In this document: positions 42,270 to 51,743 of the stretch, piece by piece
How the letters are laid out: every line of letters starts with the position of its first letter
How positions within the stretch are numbered: position 1 is the first letter of the stretch
Source: Marinirhabdus sp963799365
Lineage (GTDB): Bacteria > Bacteroidota > Bacteroidia > Flavobacteriales > Flavobacteriaceae
NCBI GenBank assembly: GCA_963799365.1
Contig: CAWCWV010000017.1
Span: 682,001-746,000, forward strand
Reading direction: 5' to 3'
DNA length: 64,000 bases
Notes under the pieces: generated by a model
The model's database searches: none
Seen by the model: only the letters and a program-made list of their open reading frames with translations
Told to the model about the DNA's origin: nothing
Translations under genes and position numbers: made by a program

Positions 42270-44162
42270 TTACTTTTTCACTATCTTCTTGATTATTTTA
42301 GCATCTTCAGTTTGTAACATCATAAGATATACTCCATTGGCTAAGTAATCCAAATCTAATGTGATTTTATTGCTATTTAAATTAGCCGATATTTTATGTA
42401 CCAAACGCCCAGAGACATCATATAAATAGATAAGTTCAAGTTTCGAACCAGCAGGATTCTCAATTTTTAGCGAGCCATTTGTAGGATTTGGAGAAATTAC
42501 GAATTCTGAAACATCAAAATCAGTAGTACTTAAAGTTTCATCTACAGTTAAAATAAAAGAACATTGTACTGCATTACCAGAAATATCTTCTGCAGTAATG
42601 GAGACAGTAAATACTCCTGGGCTTAGTTGCGTATTTGCTGAAGGAATTTGTCCTGTAATAACACCAAAGTTACAATTTTCTGTTACAGTCACATCTCCAC
42701 TAGCCAAATAATCTGGCACAGCATACGTTTCTCCACTAGGTACGCTTACTGTAATATCTGCGGGGCACGTAAGACTTGGCGCTTCCATATCTACTACGGT
42801 TACATCTTGAGTACACGTTTGCACATCGCCAGAATCATAAGTTACGGTCCAAGTAACTGTTGTTGTTCCTGTATTAAATTGTGCTGGAGCATCATTAACT
42901 ACAGAAGTAATAGTAGCACAACTTTCTGACGTACTTGGCATCCCAAGATTTACATTGGTAGCCATACAAATTCCTGCATCTGTAGGAACGGTTATAGCCG
43001 CAGGACATTCAAAAAATGTTGTGATTGTAACGGTAGTTTGACAACTTGTACTATTTCCATTAACATCTGTAATAGTGAGGTTTACGGTGTTATCGCCTAA
43101 GTTTGTACAGTCGAAAGTATCTACGTCCAAGGTTTTGGTGTCAATTCCGCAGGCGTCCGAAGATGCGTTATCTATATCTTCTGCTGAAATTGTAACTGTT
43201 CCAGCAGCGTTTAATTGTACTGTAAATGGTGCAACGCAAGCTGCTATTGGGTCTGTAACATCTGAAACTGTGATTGTAGTTGTACATTGATCTGTATTTC
43301 CGCTAGGATCTGTTACTATGAGCGTAACAGTATTAGCGCCAATATTTGAGCAATCCAACGTTGATGGATTTACACTAAGGGTAACTTGTCCCGAATTGTC
43401 TGTAGAACCATTGTCTATCATTTGTGGATCCAGGATTAGTTGGCCATTCTCATTTAGATCTAGCGATAAGGAAGTCACACAACTAGCAACTGGGGGCTCC
43501 GTTTCTAGAACTAATGGTCCTTGACTAAATTCTACATTGTCTATATAAAACAAAGCAAAGTTATCTATAGAAAAGAAATCTATTCCGTCAAAACGGTCCG
43601 CAAAATCATTATATGAAAATTGTTCCGCTACCTCTCCGTTTATAAAAATGGTAAGAAGTTCGTTATCTGTATCTACCTCTACCCCAACCAAAAACCAGGC
43701 GTCGTGGGGAAAAGCAAACTCAAAACCTGAATTATCATCAAAAGCTATCCCCGGAGATGCGTTTTCTGCATTAAAAAAGATATTACCACTAAGAAATTGC
43801 ATATTTACTTCCGCATTTGGATCTGTATTTCCTTGTACATTAAAATAGGCTGAATTTCCAGTTGGGATATACATCAACCATTTTACATTCCAGGTTCCAG
43901 AAGCAGCAACCCCTTGAAAATCAAGAACTGCATCTTGAGGTCCTGGCCCTCCAGGACCTATTTTAATGGATTTTGTTCCCGAAGCAGCGAAATCTGTGGA
44001 GACTTCGGCATTTTGGAGGCCGTCATCTATTCCATTCCAGGTTGTCCATCTGTCTGTGAAAATTGAACCTGTAGGATAACTTTCAATATCATCAACAAAT
44101 TGGGCCTGTACAGCCATAAACGTAAAAAAGGCTACTAGAGCCAATGCATAATTTTTTTTCAT
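42270..44162 (-). CDS. Large secreted protein with HYR-like modules and T9SS sorting domain
   Basis: 630 residues from ATG at 44162 (MKKNYALALVAFFTF); the open frame extends 13 codons further upstream without a signal. The signal peptide ends at VQAQ. A lectin/LamG-like domain occupies about 20-215 (FVDDIESYPTGSIFTDRW; SIKIGPGGPGPQDAVLDF). Repeated HYR/Ig-like modules follow (about 225-540), each with C-V/A-x-x-L...DNGSTDNSG and CTTTITVSD motifs. The C-terminus is a type A T9SS sorting domain (FVISPNPTNGSLKIENP ... AKIIKKIVKK). A surface protein, function unknown. Similar in plan to the protein at 13088. Confidence 0.88.
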   Translation of the reverse strand: MKKNYALALVAFFTFMAVQAQFVDDIESYPTGSIFTDRWTTWNGIDDGLQNAEVSTDFAASGTKSIKIGPGGPGPQDAVLDFQGVAASGTWNVKWLMYIPTGNSAYFNVQGNTDPNAEVNMQFLSGNIFFNAENASPGIAFDDNSGFEFAFPHDAWFLVGVEVDTDNELLTIFINGEVAEQFSYNDFADRFDGIDFFSIDNFALFYIDNVEFSQGPLVLETEPPVASCVTSLSLDLNENGQLILDPQMIDNGSTDNSGQVTLSVNPSTLDCSNIGANTVTLIVTDPSGNTDQCTTTITVSDVTDPIAACVAPFTVQLNAAGTVTISAEDIDNASSDACGIDTKTLDVDTFDCTNLGDNTVNLTITDVNGNSTSCQTTVTITTFFECPAAITVPTDAGICMATNVNLGMPSTSESCATITSVVNDAPAQFNTGTTTVTWTVTYDSGDVQTCTQDVTVVDMEAPSLTCPADITVSVPSGETYAVPDYLASGDVTVTENCNFGVITGQIPSANTQLSPGVFTVSITAEDISGNAVQCSFILTVDETLSTTDFDVSEFVISPNPTNGSLKIENPAGSKLELIYLYDVSGRLVHKISANLNSNKITLDLDYLANGVYLMMLQTEDAKIIKKIVKK

Positions 44163-44262
44163 AGTATTGTTATTTTTGCTAGCAAAAATAACAACCAACA
44201 ATAAACAATCCTTGCTTTATACGTTAAATAATGGCAACAAATAGCACAAAAACTTTATAAAA

Positions 44263-44874
44263 CTATAATTTCACTTGTTGTAATTCTTCTTCAGTAGTAA
44301 TGGGTGTTTCATTATATTTTAAGGTCCATCCCATAGAGTTGGTTAAAATATAGATTTTTTGTAATTCTGAAATCAGCCTGTTTTGCGCATTAGTTCTTAA
44401 TTCGGAAGCTTCAATTTTGGAGTGGAGTAATTTCTCTACTTTTTGCTTTATATTATTGTAGTCTTTTGCTTCAAATTGATTAAGATAATCTTGGGTCACA
44501 TCATAATATTCAATGTTCGGATTAATTTTAAGTTCTGGCTCTGGAATGTTCTTTAGAATAACTGTTTTGCTTACTTCATCTATTTCGGTTTCAATTTTAC
44601 TTAAATCATAGGAGATAGTAGCTTCAGCATTTACAACTACTAATGCTTTTTTATTGGCATCTATAAAACCTAATAATTTTTCGGTGTCTTTATAAGTAAA
44701 AACTTGTACGTAGCTGCCTTCTGTCACAATTAATTTACCAACGTTTTTAAGTTGTTTTTGTATCAATGCGGTGCTTTCTATCAATTGTTCACGCTCATCT
44801 TTTTGATGCTCACAGTAGCGAAGACCGAAGACTAAAACTAGGGCAATGACAATTCCAAAAACAATGTTTCTCAT
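44263..44874 (-). CDS. DUF4230 protein
   Basis: 203 residues from ATG at 44874 (MRNIVFGIVIALVLVFGLRYC); an upstream in-frame ATG at 44916 lies in a repeat and adds 14 residues before the membrane anchor. One N-terminal membrane span, then the DUF4230 domain (KLIVTEGSYVQVFTYKDT; ATISYDLSKIE; then ASELRTNAQNRLISELQKIY). The family is of unknown function, probably periplasmic and membrane-anchored. Confidence 0.85.
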   Translation of the reverse strand: MRNIVFGIVIALVLVFGLRYCEHQKDEREQLIESTALIQKQLKNVGKLIVTEGSYVQVFTYKDTEKLLGFIDANKKALVVVNAEATISYDLSKIETEIDEVSKTVILKNIPEPELKINPNIEYYDVTQDYLNQFEAKDYNNIKQKVEKLLHSKIEASELRTNAQNRLISELQKIYILTNSMGWTLKYNETPITTEEELQQVKL

Positions 44875-44910
44875 GGTTGGAAAGTTTCTTTTAAAGATAT
44901 GAAAAAAAGT

Positions 44911-45041
44911 CCCCATTCCGGATTTCGGGTTATGAGATTGGCGTTTTATTAAATATTATTTGCCGAAATCCACCTTCCCCCGTTTCGCGGGATTAAAATA
45001 GTAGTGTTAAATAAAATATTCGTCCCGCTGGGGGAAGGAGC
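44911..45041 (+). repeat. Two-hairpin dispersed repeat, copy C
   Basis: Header CCCCATTCC (44911-44919). Stem 1: GGATTTCGG (44920-44928) with CCGAAATCC (44963-44971), exact, 34-base loop. Stem 2: CCTTCCCCC (44973-44981) with GGGGGAAGG (45030-45038), exact, with an inner GCGGGA/TCCCGC pair. It fills much of the 358-base gap between the DUF4230 gene and the barrel protein. Confidence 0.72.
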
Positions 45042-45082
45042 AAGTATTTTTTAAATAACAAATTCAAAATACTAAAACTATA

Positions 45083-45206
45083 GCTCCATCCCTAGTATAC
45101 TGATTTTTTTTAGGATCTATAACTTTTTAAAGCGGAAAGGAGAAGGTGGAATTTTGTTTCATCAGTTAAAATTTACTGAAAAAATTAACCAAAATTTCGG
45201 AAGGGG
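45083..45206 (-). repeat. Two-hairpin dispersed repeat, copy E (degenerate, opposite strand)
   Basis: Read on the minus strand: header CCCCTTCC (45206-45199), stem 1 CAAAATT-type arms (45190-45196 with 45150-45156, exact 7), CACCTTC (45148-45142), and a worn terminal part GGGATGGAGC (45092-45083). It faces copy C, 41 bases away. Confidence 0.55.
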
Positions 45207-45232
45207 TTTAAGATCTGGCTTCAATTCCTAGG

Positions 45233-47962
45233 CTACAAATCATACTTCACTACTAACATTAATATACGTGGCAATACAAAATATTGCGAGGTGGTATTGA
45301 ACTGCTCGTTAAAAGCATCTTGGTTTGTGAAATCTGTATTCAGAATATTATCTGCCTGAATTCTAAATTCCCAAGGGCTTTCCCCTTTTTGATAGTATAA
45401 ATTGGCATTTACAAAGGAATAACTATTTTCCACCGTGTTATTACTGTCACTATAATTGTAGTAATCCCATTCAGCACTTAATGTAAAATCCTTTAAGAAA
45501 TTAATATCCACATTGGCATACGGACGTTGCGTATAAAAAGTTTGTTCTAGCCCCCCATTGTTGTAATCGTTTATGACAAGACGGTACCCAACCTCAAAAT
45601 TAGGCCAATCTCTAAAACTACTTCGAACGCTTGTTTGGTAACTTTGCGTAAAACTTTCACTCTCTGTTACAACATCATTAATTAGGTTATTGGATTTGTT
45701 TAAAGCCACATTTGCTTGTAGTGAATATTGCATTTTTTTAATTCGCTTGCTGAATCTTCCAAAACCAGAAAACGTCTCGTCCGGAAAATTACTGTCTATA
45801 TTAAAGGGACTACTCACTTGATTAATTGCGATAATCTCTGTGTCATTTTTAAAACCATTAATAGTTCGGGAATAACTCACATTCCCACTTACATTGGTAT
45901 AATTAAATAAATTGAAACTGAAATACGTCAAATTATACGTATGAGCCAAGGAGTTCTCTAAATTTCTATTTCCCTGAAATAAGCGGTTGTAGTTATTAAA
46001 GACAAAGGCTTCAGCATAATCATTCACATCGGTATATTGTGCCGAAATTGCGTAATTAAACCGAAGACTTTCACTCTTCTTAATATTCCAAATAGCATTA
46101 AAATCTGGCAAAACTATCCAATCATTTTGAGTGTTTTCGGTCCCTAATTGCGTATCATTCAAGGTATAGTTATGTAGGGTAGCTCCCGGAGTAACTATAA
46201 ACTGTCCTGTTTTGAGTTTGTAGTGCAACCCTAAAAAAACATCGGTAAATGTGTAGTTTACATCGTTTCGTAATGGAAGGTTCTCCCCGTCAATTTGTGG
46301 TGTTCTATTGAAATTTATCTGGTTTCCATTGTCCAACACCTGAAAGATATTACTGTCGAATAACTGATTGCTATAAGTGCTTCCCAGCGTTGCGTTTAAG
46401 TTACTGGTGTTATTTAGCACATAATAATAATCTACTTTGGCGTCCAGCTTATTGGTAATCACATTTTTTTGCTGATTTGTATTGAAACGATTCTGCGTAG
46501 TATCTGCCGGAATAATCCCCGCAAACGGGAGAATATCTGTAATTGCATTGTAAAAAGGATCTTCGTCCTGATACAAATGCTGTACTTGCGCGGCGAAAAT
46601 GTTTTTATCGTTTAGGGTATAATATGCATTCATATTTTGGTTAATGGAAGCCGGCTTGTTTTCTTTGTTTTCTTCAATATTGTTGTCTACAGGGCCAAAT
46701 TGAGACAATGTAGTCCCTGTTTCAGTTTGTTTTGAAGTCTTTACCAACGCATCATAATCTACTTGCAAATTGGCGTTGGGTTTGTAAACACTACTTAACT
46801 TGAGCATTGCCAATTGGCTGCGTTGGTCTGTGGTGCTTGCCGTATTTTCGGTAGCTCCTGAAGCGATATATTGACGGATTGAATTGGTTACAATATTGGT
46901 ACGATTGTCGGATAGTATTCCAAATCCACTTACATCAAGTGAGTTAGATGCTTTCCAGCTGAAATTTCCTGCCACAAATTTTGTTTCTATTTCATTGGCA
47001 CGATTGTTCTGCGCTACGGCAAAGCTAAGGTCACTTTCTGAAACATCAAAACGTGTCCCACCCCCTTGATTAAAATTTCTAAAACCTCCAGTAAAGTTGA
47101 AATAATCTCGAAATGTAAAAGGGACTTCTCCAATATTGTTGAAATCTGTGATAAAATTTAAACTGTATTTCGGACTGTAATAAAACAACTTAGGATGTGC
47201 TAAATACCCAAACTCATCTTCGTTAATAGTTCCTCCACCAGCAGCTACTTCTCCAAACCAGAAGTTCTTTTTTCCTTCTTTTAATCTAATGTTTATTGCA
47301 ACATTATCTTGGTCGTTACCCAGACCTCGCATTTGGCCAACTTCGTTATAATTACGAAGCACCTCAACTTTATCTACGGCATCTGCAGGAATATTTTTAG
47401 TGGCCAATTTGGAATCTCCGTCAAAAAAATCTTTTCCTTCTACCATTACTTTTGTAACGGTTTTTCCTTCTACCTGTATTTCTCCATCTTCATTTATTTC
47501 AACCCCAGGGAGTTTTTTCATGACGTCACCTAATTTGCGTTCGTCTCCTGTGGTAAAACTATCCGCGTTATACACTATGGTATCACCTTTAACGGTCACT
47601 GGCATTTCGTAGGTAATTTCTACACCATCCAACTGATTTGCTAACGATTTCAGTAAAAAATCTAATTTTTTATCGTCGTCATCTTCGCCTACTGTTACAC
47701 TTTTATCCTGGGTATCGAATCCCAGAAAACTTGCTCTCAGGATATAGGTTTCGCCTTTGGGAAGGTCTAATTGGTACATCCCTTTTTCATTGGAGATAGC
47801 GTAGGATTCTATGGCGCCACTACTTTTTACGGTAGCTACCACATTGGCAAATTCTAAAGGTTGTGAAACGGTATCGGTAATAACGCCTCGTACTTTTATA
47901 CTTTGGGCAGATACGGCAATAGAAAAGAGGAGCAACAAGGTTGCGAGTACTAGTTTTTTCAT
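45233..47962 (-). CDS. Outer membrane beta-barrel protein with carboxypeptidase-regulatory domain
   Basis: 909 residues. Signal peptide to about 19 (IAVSAQ). A CarboxypepD_reg-like domain at about 22-105 (VRGVITDTVSQPLEFANVVA). A TonB plug-like part at about 110-235 (LGDVMKKLPGVEINEDGEI; VEVLRNYNEVGQMRG). A long beta barrel follows, ending VLPRILMLVVKYDL with the aromatic/hydrophobic end expected for outer membrane insertion. Close to the OMP_b-brl_3 type of TonB-linked proteins rather than SusC. Two GLPGLI genes lie directly upstream on the same strand, a common pairing. Transported substrate unknown. Confidence 0.9.
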   Translation of the reverse strand: MKKLVLATLLLLFSIAVSAQSIKVRGVITDTVSQPLEFANVVATVKSSGAIESYAISNEKGMYQLDLPKGETYILRASFLGFDTQDKSVTVGEDDDDKKLDFLLKSLANQLDGVEITYEMPVTVKGDTIVYNADSFTTGDERKLGDVMKKLPGVEINEDGEIQVEGKTVTKVMVEGKDFFDGDSKLATKNIPADAVDKVEVLRNYNEVGQMRGLGNDQDNVAINIRLKEGKKNFWFGEVAAGGGTINEDEFGYLAHPKLFYYSPKYSLNFITDFNNIGEVPFTFRDYFNFTGGFRNFNQGGGTRFDVSESDLSFAVAQNNRANEIETKFVAGNFSWKASNSLDVSGFGILSDNRTNIVTNSIRQYIASGATENTASTTDQRSQLAMLKLSSVYKPNANLQVDYDALVKTSKQTETGTTLSQFGPVDNNIEENKENKPASINQNMNAYYTLNDKNIFAAQVQHLYQDEDPFYNAITDILPFAGIIPADTTQNRFNTNQQKNVITNKLDAKVDYYYVLNNTSNLNATLGSTYSNQLFDSNIFQVLDNGNQINFNRTPQIDGENLPLRNDVNYTFTDVFLGLHYKLKTGQFIVTPGATLHNYTLNDTQLGTENTQNDWIVLPDFNAIWNIKKSESLRFNYAISAQYTDVNDYAEAFVFNNYNRLFQGNRNLENSLAHTYNLTYFSFNLFNYTNVSGNVSYSRTINGFKNDTEIIAINQVSSPFNIDSNFPDETFSGFGRFSKRIKKMQYSLQANVALNKSNNLINDVVTESESFTQSYQTSVRSSFRDWPNFEVGYRLVINDYNNGGLEQTFYTQRPYANVDINFLKDFTLSAEWDYYNYSDSNNTVENSYSFVNANLYYQKGESPWEFRIQADNILNTDFTNQDAFNEQFNTTSQYFVLPRILMLVVKYDL

Positions 47963-48032
47963 GATTGGTTGAAGTTGTCCTCACTAAATTTCTCCTAGAC
48001 GGAATTTAATTTTTGTGAGCTTAGTTAGTTTG

Positions 48033-48965
48033 TTAGAATCCTCCGCGTCTTCCTCCACGACCACCACTGCCACGGAAATTCTCACGCATTTCTTCCATTT
48101 TTTCTTTTACAATTTTATTGTATGCTTCGCGGGTAACTTCGTCCCCTTTATCTGGTGCTTCAATTTTATCGCCCGCTTTGGTGCTCAATACAATTTTAGA
48201 ACATAAAATAGTGGTACGATGCATATTCATTTCCAAGATCAATCCTGGCAGACCTGCATATTCTCCCGGACCATTGCTCACAGGTATTTGTGGTGTAAAC
48301 CAGGCAGTCACCTCTACTTCCTTCGGCACTTCAATATCGTTCATTGGGTCGTTATCGTCTTTCTTTTCATCTGTAGTAACTTCAACTGCATCGGCATTTT
48401 TATCTTTTATCTCATCTTTTTTGCTCAGCGAAGTCGAATCATCTTTTTTCTTGTCGTCGTCACGGTTTCTTCTTCGCGCCATACTAAAATCGTTTTCATC
48501 AATTTTTTTAATGGCTGTGGCTTTTACAGCTAAGTAATTGCCTATCATTTTCTTTTCGTCGGTTACTGTCCATTCAAGATTGGTAATGGTGTCATTTATT
48601 AAAAATTGCTTCCCGAAGAACTCTCGCTCTTCTAAGATCTGGTTCTTTTCCAGGTTTTTGTATTGTGCTCCAGCCGAAAAACTATTCATCATCATTCCAA
48701 AACCTCCTCCGGCGCCTGTCTCTAATTTTTCTTCTTCGGCATAACTAGACTCATTTTTGTTAAACGTAAGTATGTATGTTTTTTCCAACATACTCTTCAT
48801 ACGATCCATAATAGTTTTCTTCATCTGTTCGCTCATTTCTCGACCTCCGAAATCACCTACATCAACAGTAGTTTTAGACTCATAATAGGCTTTCCCACTA
48901 ATATTTTGGGCAAATGAAGTAGCCGAAATTAAAAAAACCAGCAAAAAGGATAGTATTCTCATCAT
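48033..48965 (-). CDS. GLPGLI-family protein (long, acidic insert)
   Basis: 310 residues. Signal peptide to about 19 (TSFAQ). The family motif is AGLPGLILEMN at about 235. It shares the plan of the gene at 49066: DxxxExxKxxIGxYLxxKAT then VTAWFTPQIPVSNGPGEY. Between these lies a Lys/Asp-rich insert (about 165-215), part of which (DSTSLS) is coded by a TTCGACTTCGCTGAGC repeat. The C-terminus is Arg/Gly-rich. Family function is unknown; it usually accompanies outer membrane barrel proteins, as here. Confidence 0.9.
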   Translation of the reverse strand: MMRILSFLLVFLISATSFAQNISGKAYYESKTTVDVGDFGGREMSEQMKKTIMDRMKSMLEKTYILTFNKNESSYAEEEKLETGAGGGFGMMMNSFSAGAQYKNLEKNQILEEREFFGKQFLINDTITNLEWTVTDEKKMIGNYLAVKATAIKKIDENDFSMARRRNRDDDKKKDDSTSLSKKDEIKDKNADAVEVTTDEKKDDNDPMNDIEVPKEVEVTAWFTPQIPVSNGPGEYAGLPGLILEMNMHRTTILCSKIVLSTKAGDKIEAPDKGDEVTREAYNKIVKEKMEEMRENFRGSGGRGGRRGGF

Positions 48966-49065
48966 AACAATTTTAAATAGTTTCTAGTTAGTAACAAGTT
49001 ACAGCTTTTGTTACAGAATGTTTGGACTATTCTGAAATGGAAAGGTTTAATAATCACTCATAAAT

Positions 49066-49899
49066 TTATTTTCCACCTGTTTTTATTCTAAAAAGTTGCT
49101 TATTTCCTTCATTTTTTCTACCGCTACCTTGAAAACTTTCCATCATTTCAGCACTTTTCTTCTTTTGAATTTCATCGTAGGTTTTTTGATCTACTTTTTT
49201 TCCGTTAGACGGTTTTTTTATGATAACACCATCTTTCGGGTTCAAAGTAATTTTTATACATAAGATGCTAACTTCTCCATCGCTAATTTCTAAGATAAGA
49301 CCAGGTAACCCAAAATATGCATCTGGACCGTGTGGGACTGGGATACTTGGTGTGTACCAAGCTGTTGTTATCTTTTCTTTTTTAACTTCATCGAACTCCA
49401 TAGTTTCAGTATTCATCTTTTTTTCAGTTATAGTATCTGTCCTAGTTGCTTTAAAACATAGATGTTGTCCAATATTTTTCGATTCTTTTTCAAGTATCCA
49501 TTCTGGATCTTGCATTTGGTTTTCTATTAGAAAGTCCTTTCCCATCATATTAGTTTCCTTACTATAGCTATTGGTATCGGTATTTCTATACACAAGCTCG
49601 TTACCACCACTTACAGTAACAGAAAGTCCAGGATTATTTGAAACAGATGGAGCGTCTAATTTTGCTACTTCACTGTAATAAGATTCTGTAGGCGTAAATT
49701 TTAAGGTAAATTCCTTTCGGAACTGGGCTTTCATTTGTTCCATAATTTGTTTCATCATTGCCTCATCCACTCCTTCCATACTACTTTCTTCCATATTTAT
49801 GCTAATGTCGGTTTTGTAGGTAGCGATTCCTTCAAATTTTTGAGCAGTTATTACTATTGTATAATTCAACAGTAATAAAAATAGTAGTGATTTTTTCAT
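49066..49899 (-). CDS. GLPGLI-family protein
   Basis: 277 residues. Signal peptide to about 19 (VITAQ). GLPGLI motif FGLPGLILEIS at about 210, preceded by TTAWYTPSIPVPHGPDAYF. Met/Glu-rich helical stretch near residues 35-60 (SMEGVDEAMMKQIMEQMKAQ). Paralogue of the gene at 48033, without its acidic insert. First gene of the three-gene run that ends with the barrel protein. Confidence 0.9.
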   Translation of the reverse strand: MKKSLLFLLLLNYTIVITAQKFEGIATYKTDISINMEESSMEGVDEAMMKQIMEQMKAQFRKEFTLKFTPTESYYSEVAKLDAPSVSNNPGLSVTVSGGNELVYRNTDTNSYSKETNMMGKDFLIENQMQDPEWILEKESKNIGQHLCFKATRTDTITEKKMNTETMEFDEVKKEKITTAWYTPSIPVPHGPDAYFGLPGLILEISDGEVSILCIKITLNPKDGVIIKKPSNGKKVDQKTYDEIQKKKSAEMMESFQGSGRKNEGNKQLFRIKTGGK

Positions 49900-49995
49900 T
49901 TTTAAATATTTTGGTTTTGTAAAAGACTTAAATCTATAGCTATTGTTTCAGGTAACTTAATACATTGTAGCACGTATTTTGTATCTTGACCCACT

Positions 49996-50793
49996 ATGCA
50001 GCACTTCCGTTTCTTGATAGTACTTATCAGTATTCAGCTTTTGGGACAGTCCAAACCAGCTCTTACTTCCGTTTTGCTGGAAGCCGATACTTATATTGGC
50101 ACAGACGCTTATAAAAATAACTATTTTATTGAAGAAATGGCCTTTTACAAAAAAGGGCCTGACGGCGATTATGTATTTAAGGATTTTTCTTTGGGTGCTA
50201 TTGAAAAGATAGACATTATTAATCCGTTAAAGATTATGTTATTTTATCAGCAGACTAACACTGTAGTTTTTGTGGACAATAGGCTGAATGAGGTAGAGCG
50301 TATTAGCTTTAATAATTTACAGGAATTTGTGAATATTAGCAGCACAGGCAATGCTGGGAACAATAGGATTTGGCTTTTTAATACAAACACGCAGCAGTTG
50401 GAACTCTACGATTACCGCATACAACGCAAATTACAAGCATCCCTACCTATTGCTGGTAAATTGGTGGCATTAGCAAGCAATTTCAATTACTGTTATTTAC
50501 TTTTTGAAAATAAACTTGTTACCTATAATGTCTACGGAAGTTTCCTTTCTGAAGTAGGAATAGAGAACGGAGAATTTATTGCACAAAATGATGAAGATGT
50601 TTGGGTGGTAAAAAATAATGAAGTTTTTAGATTTGCTGAACCAGGTTTAAATTCCCCTTCAAAACCTTCCGAGGCAAAAAAAATACCACTCCCTGAAATA
50701 AGCGTAAAACAATTGCACCTTACGCAAGATTTCCTGTATATTTATGACGGAAAAATACTCCATCAATTTACCAATAATCAACCAAAGAATTAG
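49996..50793 (+). CDS. Exported protein of unknown function next to a deoxynucleoside kinase
   Basis: 265 residues. A short signal peptide (MQHFRFLIVLISIQLLGQS). The body has repeated short beta segments (KIDIINPLKIMLFYQQTNTVVFVD, split: INPLKIMLFYQQTNTVVFVD; then RIWLFNTNTQQLELYDYRI, VWVVKNNEVFRF, FLYIYDGKILHQF) in the manner of a small beta propeller. No named family recognised. It ends 4 bases before the kinase start, and such pairs recur in Flavobacteriia, so linkage may be conserved. Confidence 0.75.
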   Translation: MQHFRFLIVLISIQLLGQSKPALTSVLLEADTYIGTDAYKNNYFIEEMAFYKKGPDGDYVFKDFSLGAIEKIDIINPLKIMLFYQQTNTVVFVDNRLNEVERISFNNLQEFVNISSTGNAGNNRIWLFNTNTQQLELYDYRIQRKLQASLPIAGKLVALASNFNYCYLLFENKLVTYNVYGSFLSEVGIENGEFIAQNDEDVWVVKNNEVFRFAEPGLNSPSKPSEAKKIPLPEISVKQLHLTQDFLYIYDGKILHQFTNNQPKN

Positions 50794-50797
50794 GCAC

Positions 50798-51412
50798 ATG
50801 CACGTTGCAATTGCAGGAAATATAGGCTCCGGAAAGACCACCCTTACTCGTTTACTTTCAAAACATTATAAGTGGAAAGCACATTATGAAGATGTGGAGG
50901 ACAACCCATACTTAGACGATTTTTACAACAGCATGGCGCGATGGAGTTTTAATCTTCAAATTTACTTTTTAAACAGTCGCTTCCGCCAGATTTTGGATAT
51001 TCGGGAAAGTGGTAAAAAAGTAGTTCAGGATCGTACCATTTACGAAGATGCCTACATATTTGCTCCCAACCTACACGCAATGGGGCTTATGACCAACCGG
51101 GATTTCGAAAATTATAAATCGTTATTCGATTTAATGGAAAGCGTTACCAAAGGGCCAGACTTGCTCATTTATCTTAGAAGCAGTATCCCAAACCTGGTGA
51201 ACCAGATCCACAAACGCGGCAGGGAGTACGAAAACAGCATTAGCATAGATTACCTAAGCCGTTTGAACGAACGCTACGAAGCCTGGGTACATAACTATGA
51301 CAAAAGCAACTTACTTGTAATAGATGTGGACAACCTTAATTTTGTGGACAATCCTGAAGATTTAGGCGCTGTCATCAATAAGATTGATGCAGAGCTACAC
51401 GGGTTGTTTTAG
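50798..51412 (+). CDS. Deoxynucleoside kinase
   Basis: 204 residues from ATG at 50798 (MHVAIAGNIGSGKTTLTRLL). Walker A GNIGSGKTT at 7-15, the DRTIYED motif (about 76-82, with the ERS/DR-type catalytic residue), and a lid region KRGREYENSISIDYL with the substrate Arg/Glu. Phosphorylates deoxynucleosides for salvage. A longer frame from 50744 overlaps the previous gene and is not used. Confidence 0.93.
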   Translation: MHVAIAGNIGSGKTTLTRLLSKHYKWKAHYEDVEDNPYLDDFYNSMARWSFNLQIYFLNSRFRQILDIRESGKKVVQDRTIYEDAYIFAPNLHAMGLMTNRDFENYKSLFDLMESVTKGPDLLIYLRSSIPNLVNQIHKRGREYENSISIDYLSRLNERYEAWVHNYDKSNLLVIDVDNLNFVDNPEDLGAVINKIDAELHGLF

Positions 51413-51464
51413 CTATTTACTCCCACCAAAATTCTAGTAGACTTGATTTTTAATTTAACAAGTT

Positions 51465-51595
51465 CCCCTTCCAAATTTGACGATTAAACATTGTAAGTTT
51501 GATTTAATTATTTTGCGTCAAATTCACCTTCCCTTTTTTTATTGTAAATACTTTATACTTATAATTATATTTCAATAACCGCTGGGGGAAGAAGC
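51465..51595 (+). repeat. Two-hairpin dispersed repeat, copy D
   Basis: Header CCCCTTCC (51465-51472). Stem 1: AATTTGACG (51474-51482) with CGTCAAATT (51516-51524), exact. Then CACCTTCCC and stem 2: CTTCCC (51528-51533) with GGGAAG (51586-51591). The gap of 331 bases between the kinase and ppk1 holds nothing else that could be recognised. Confidence 0.68.
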
Positions 51596-51743
51596 CATAG
51601 TAATAACAGATTCTAAAACCAAAATAAAATTCATCTTATATCTTGAAGGTGGCTGAGTGATTTCGTATTGCGAGGCACGAAGCAATTAAGAATTATATCG
51701 AAGCCAAAACTTAACATTTCAGCAACACAGTATCGTACTGTAA

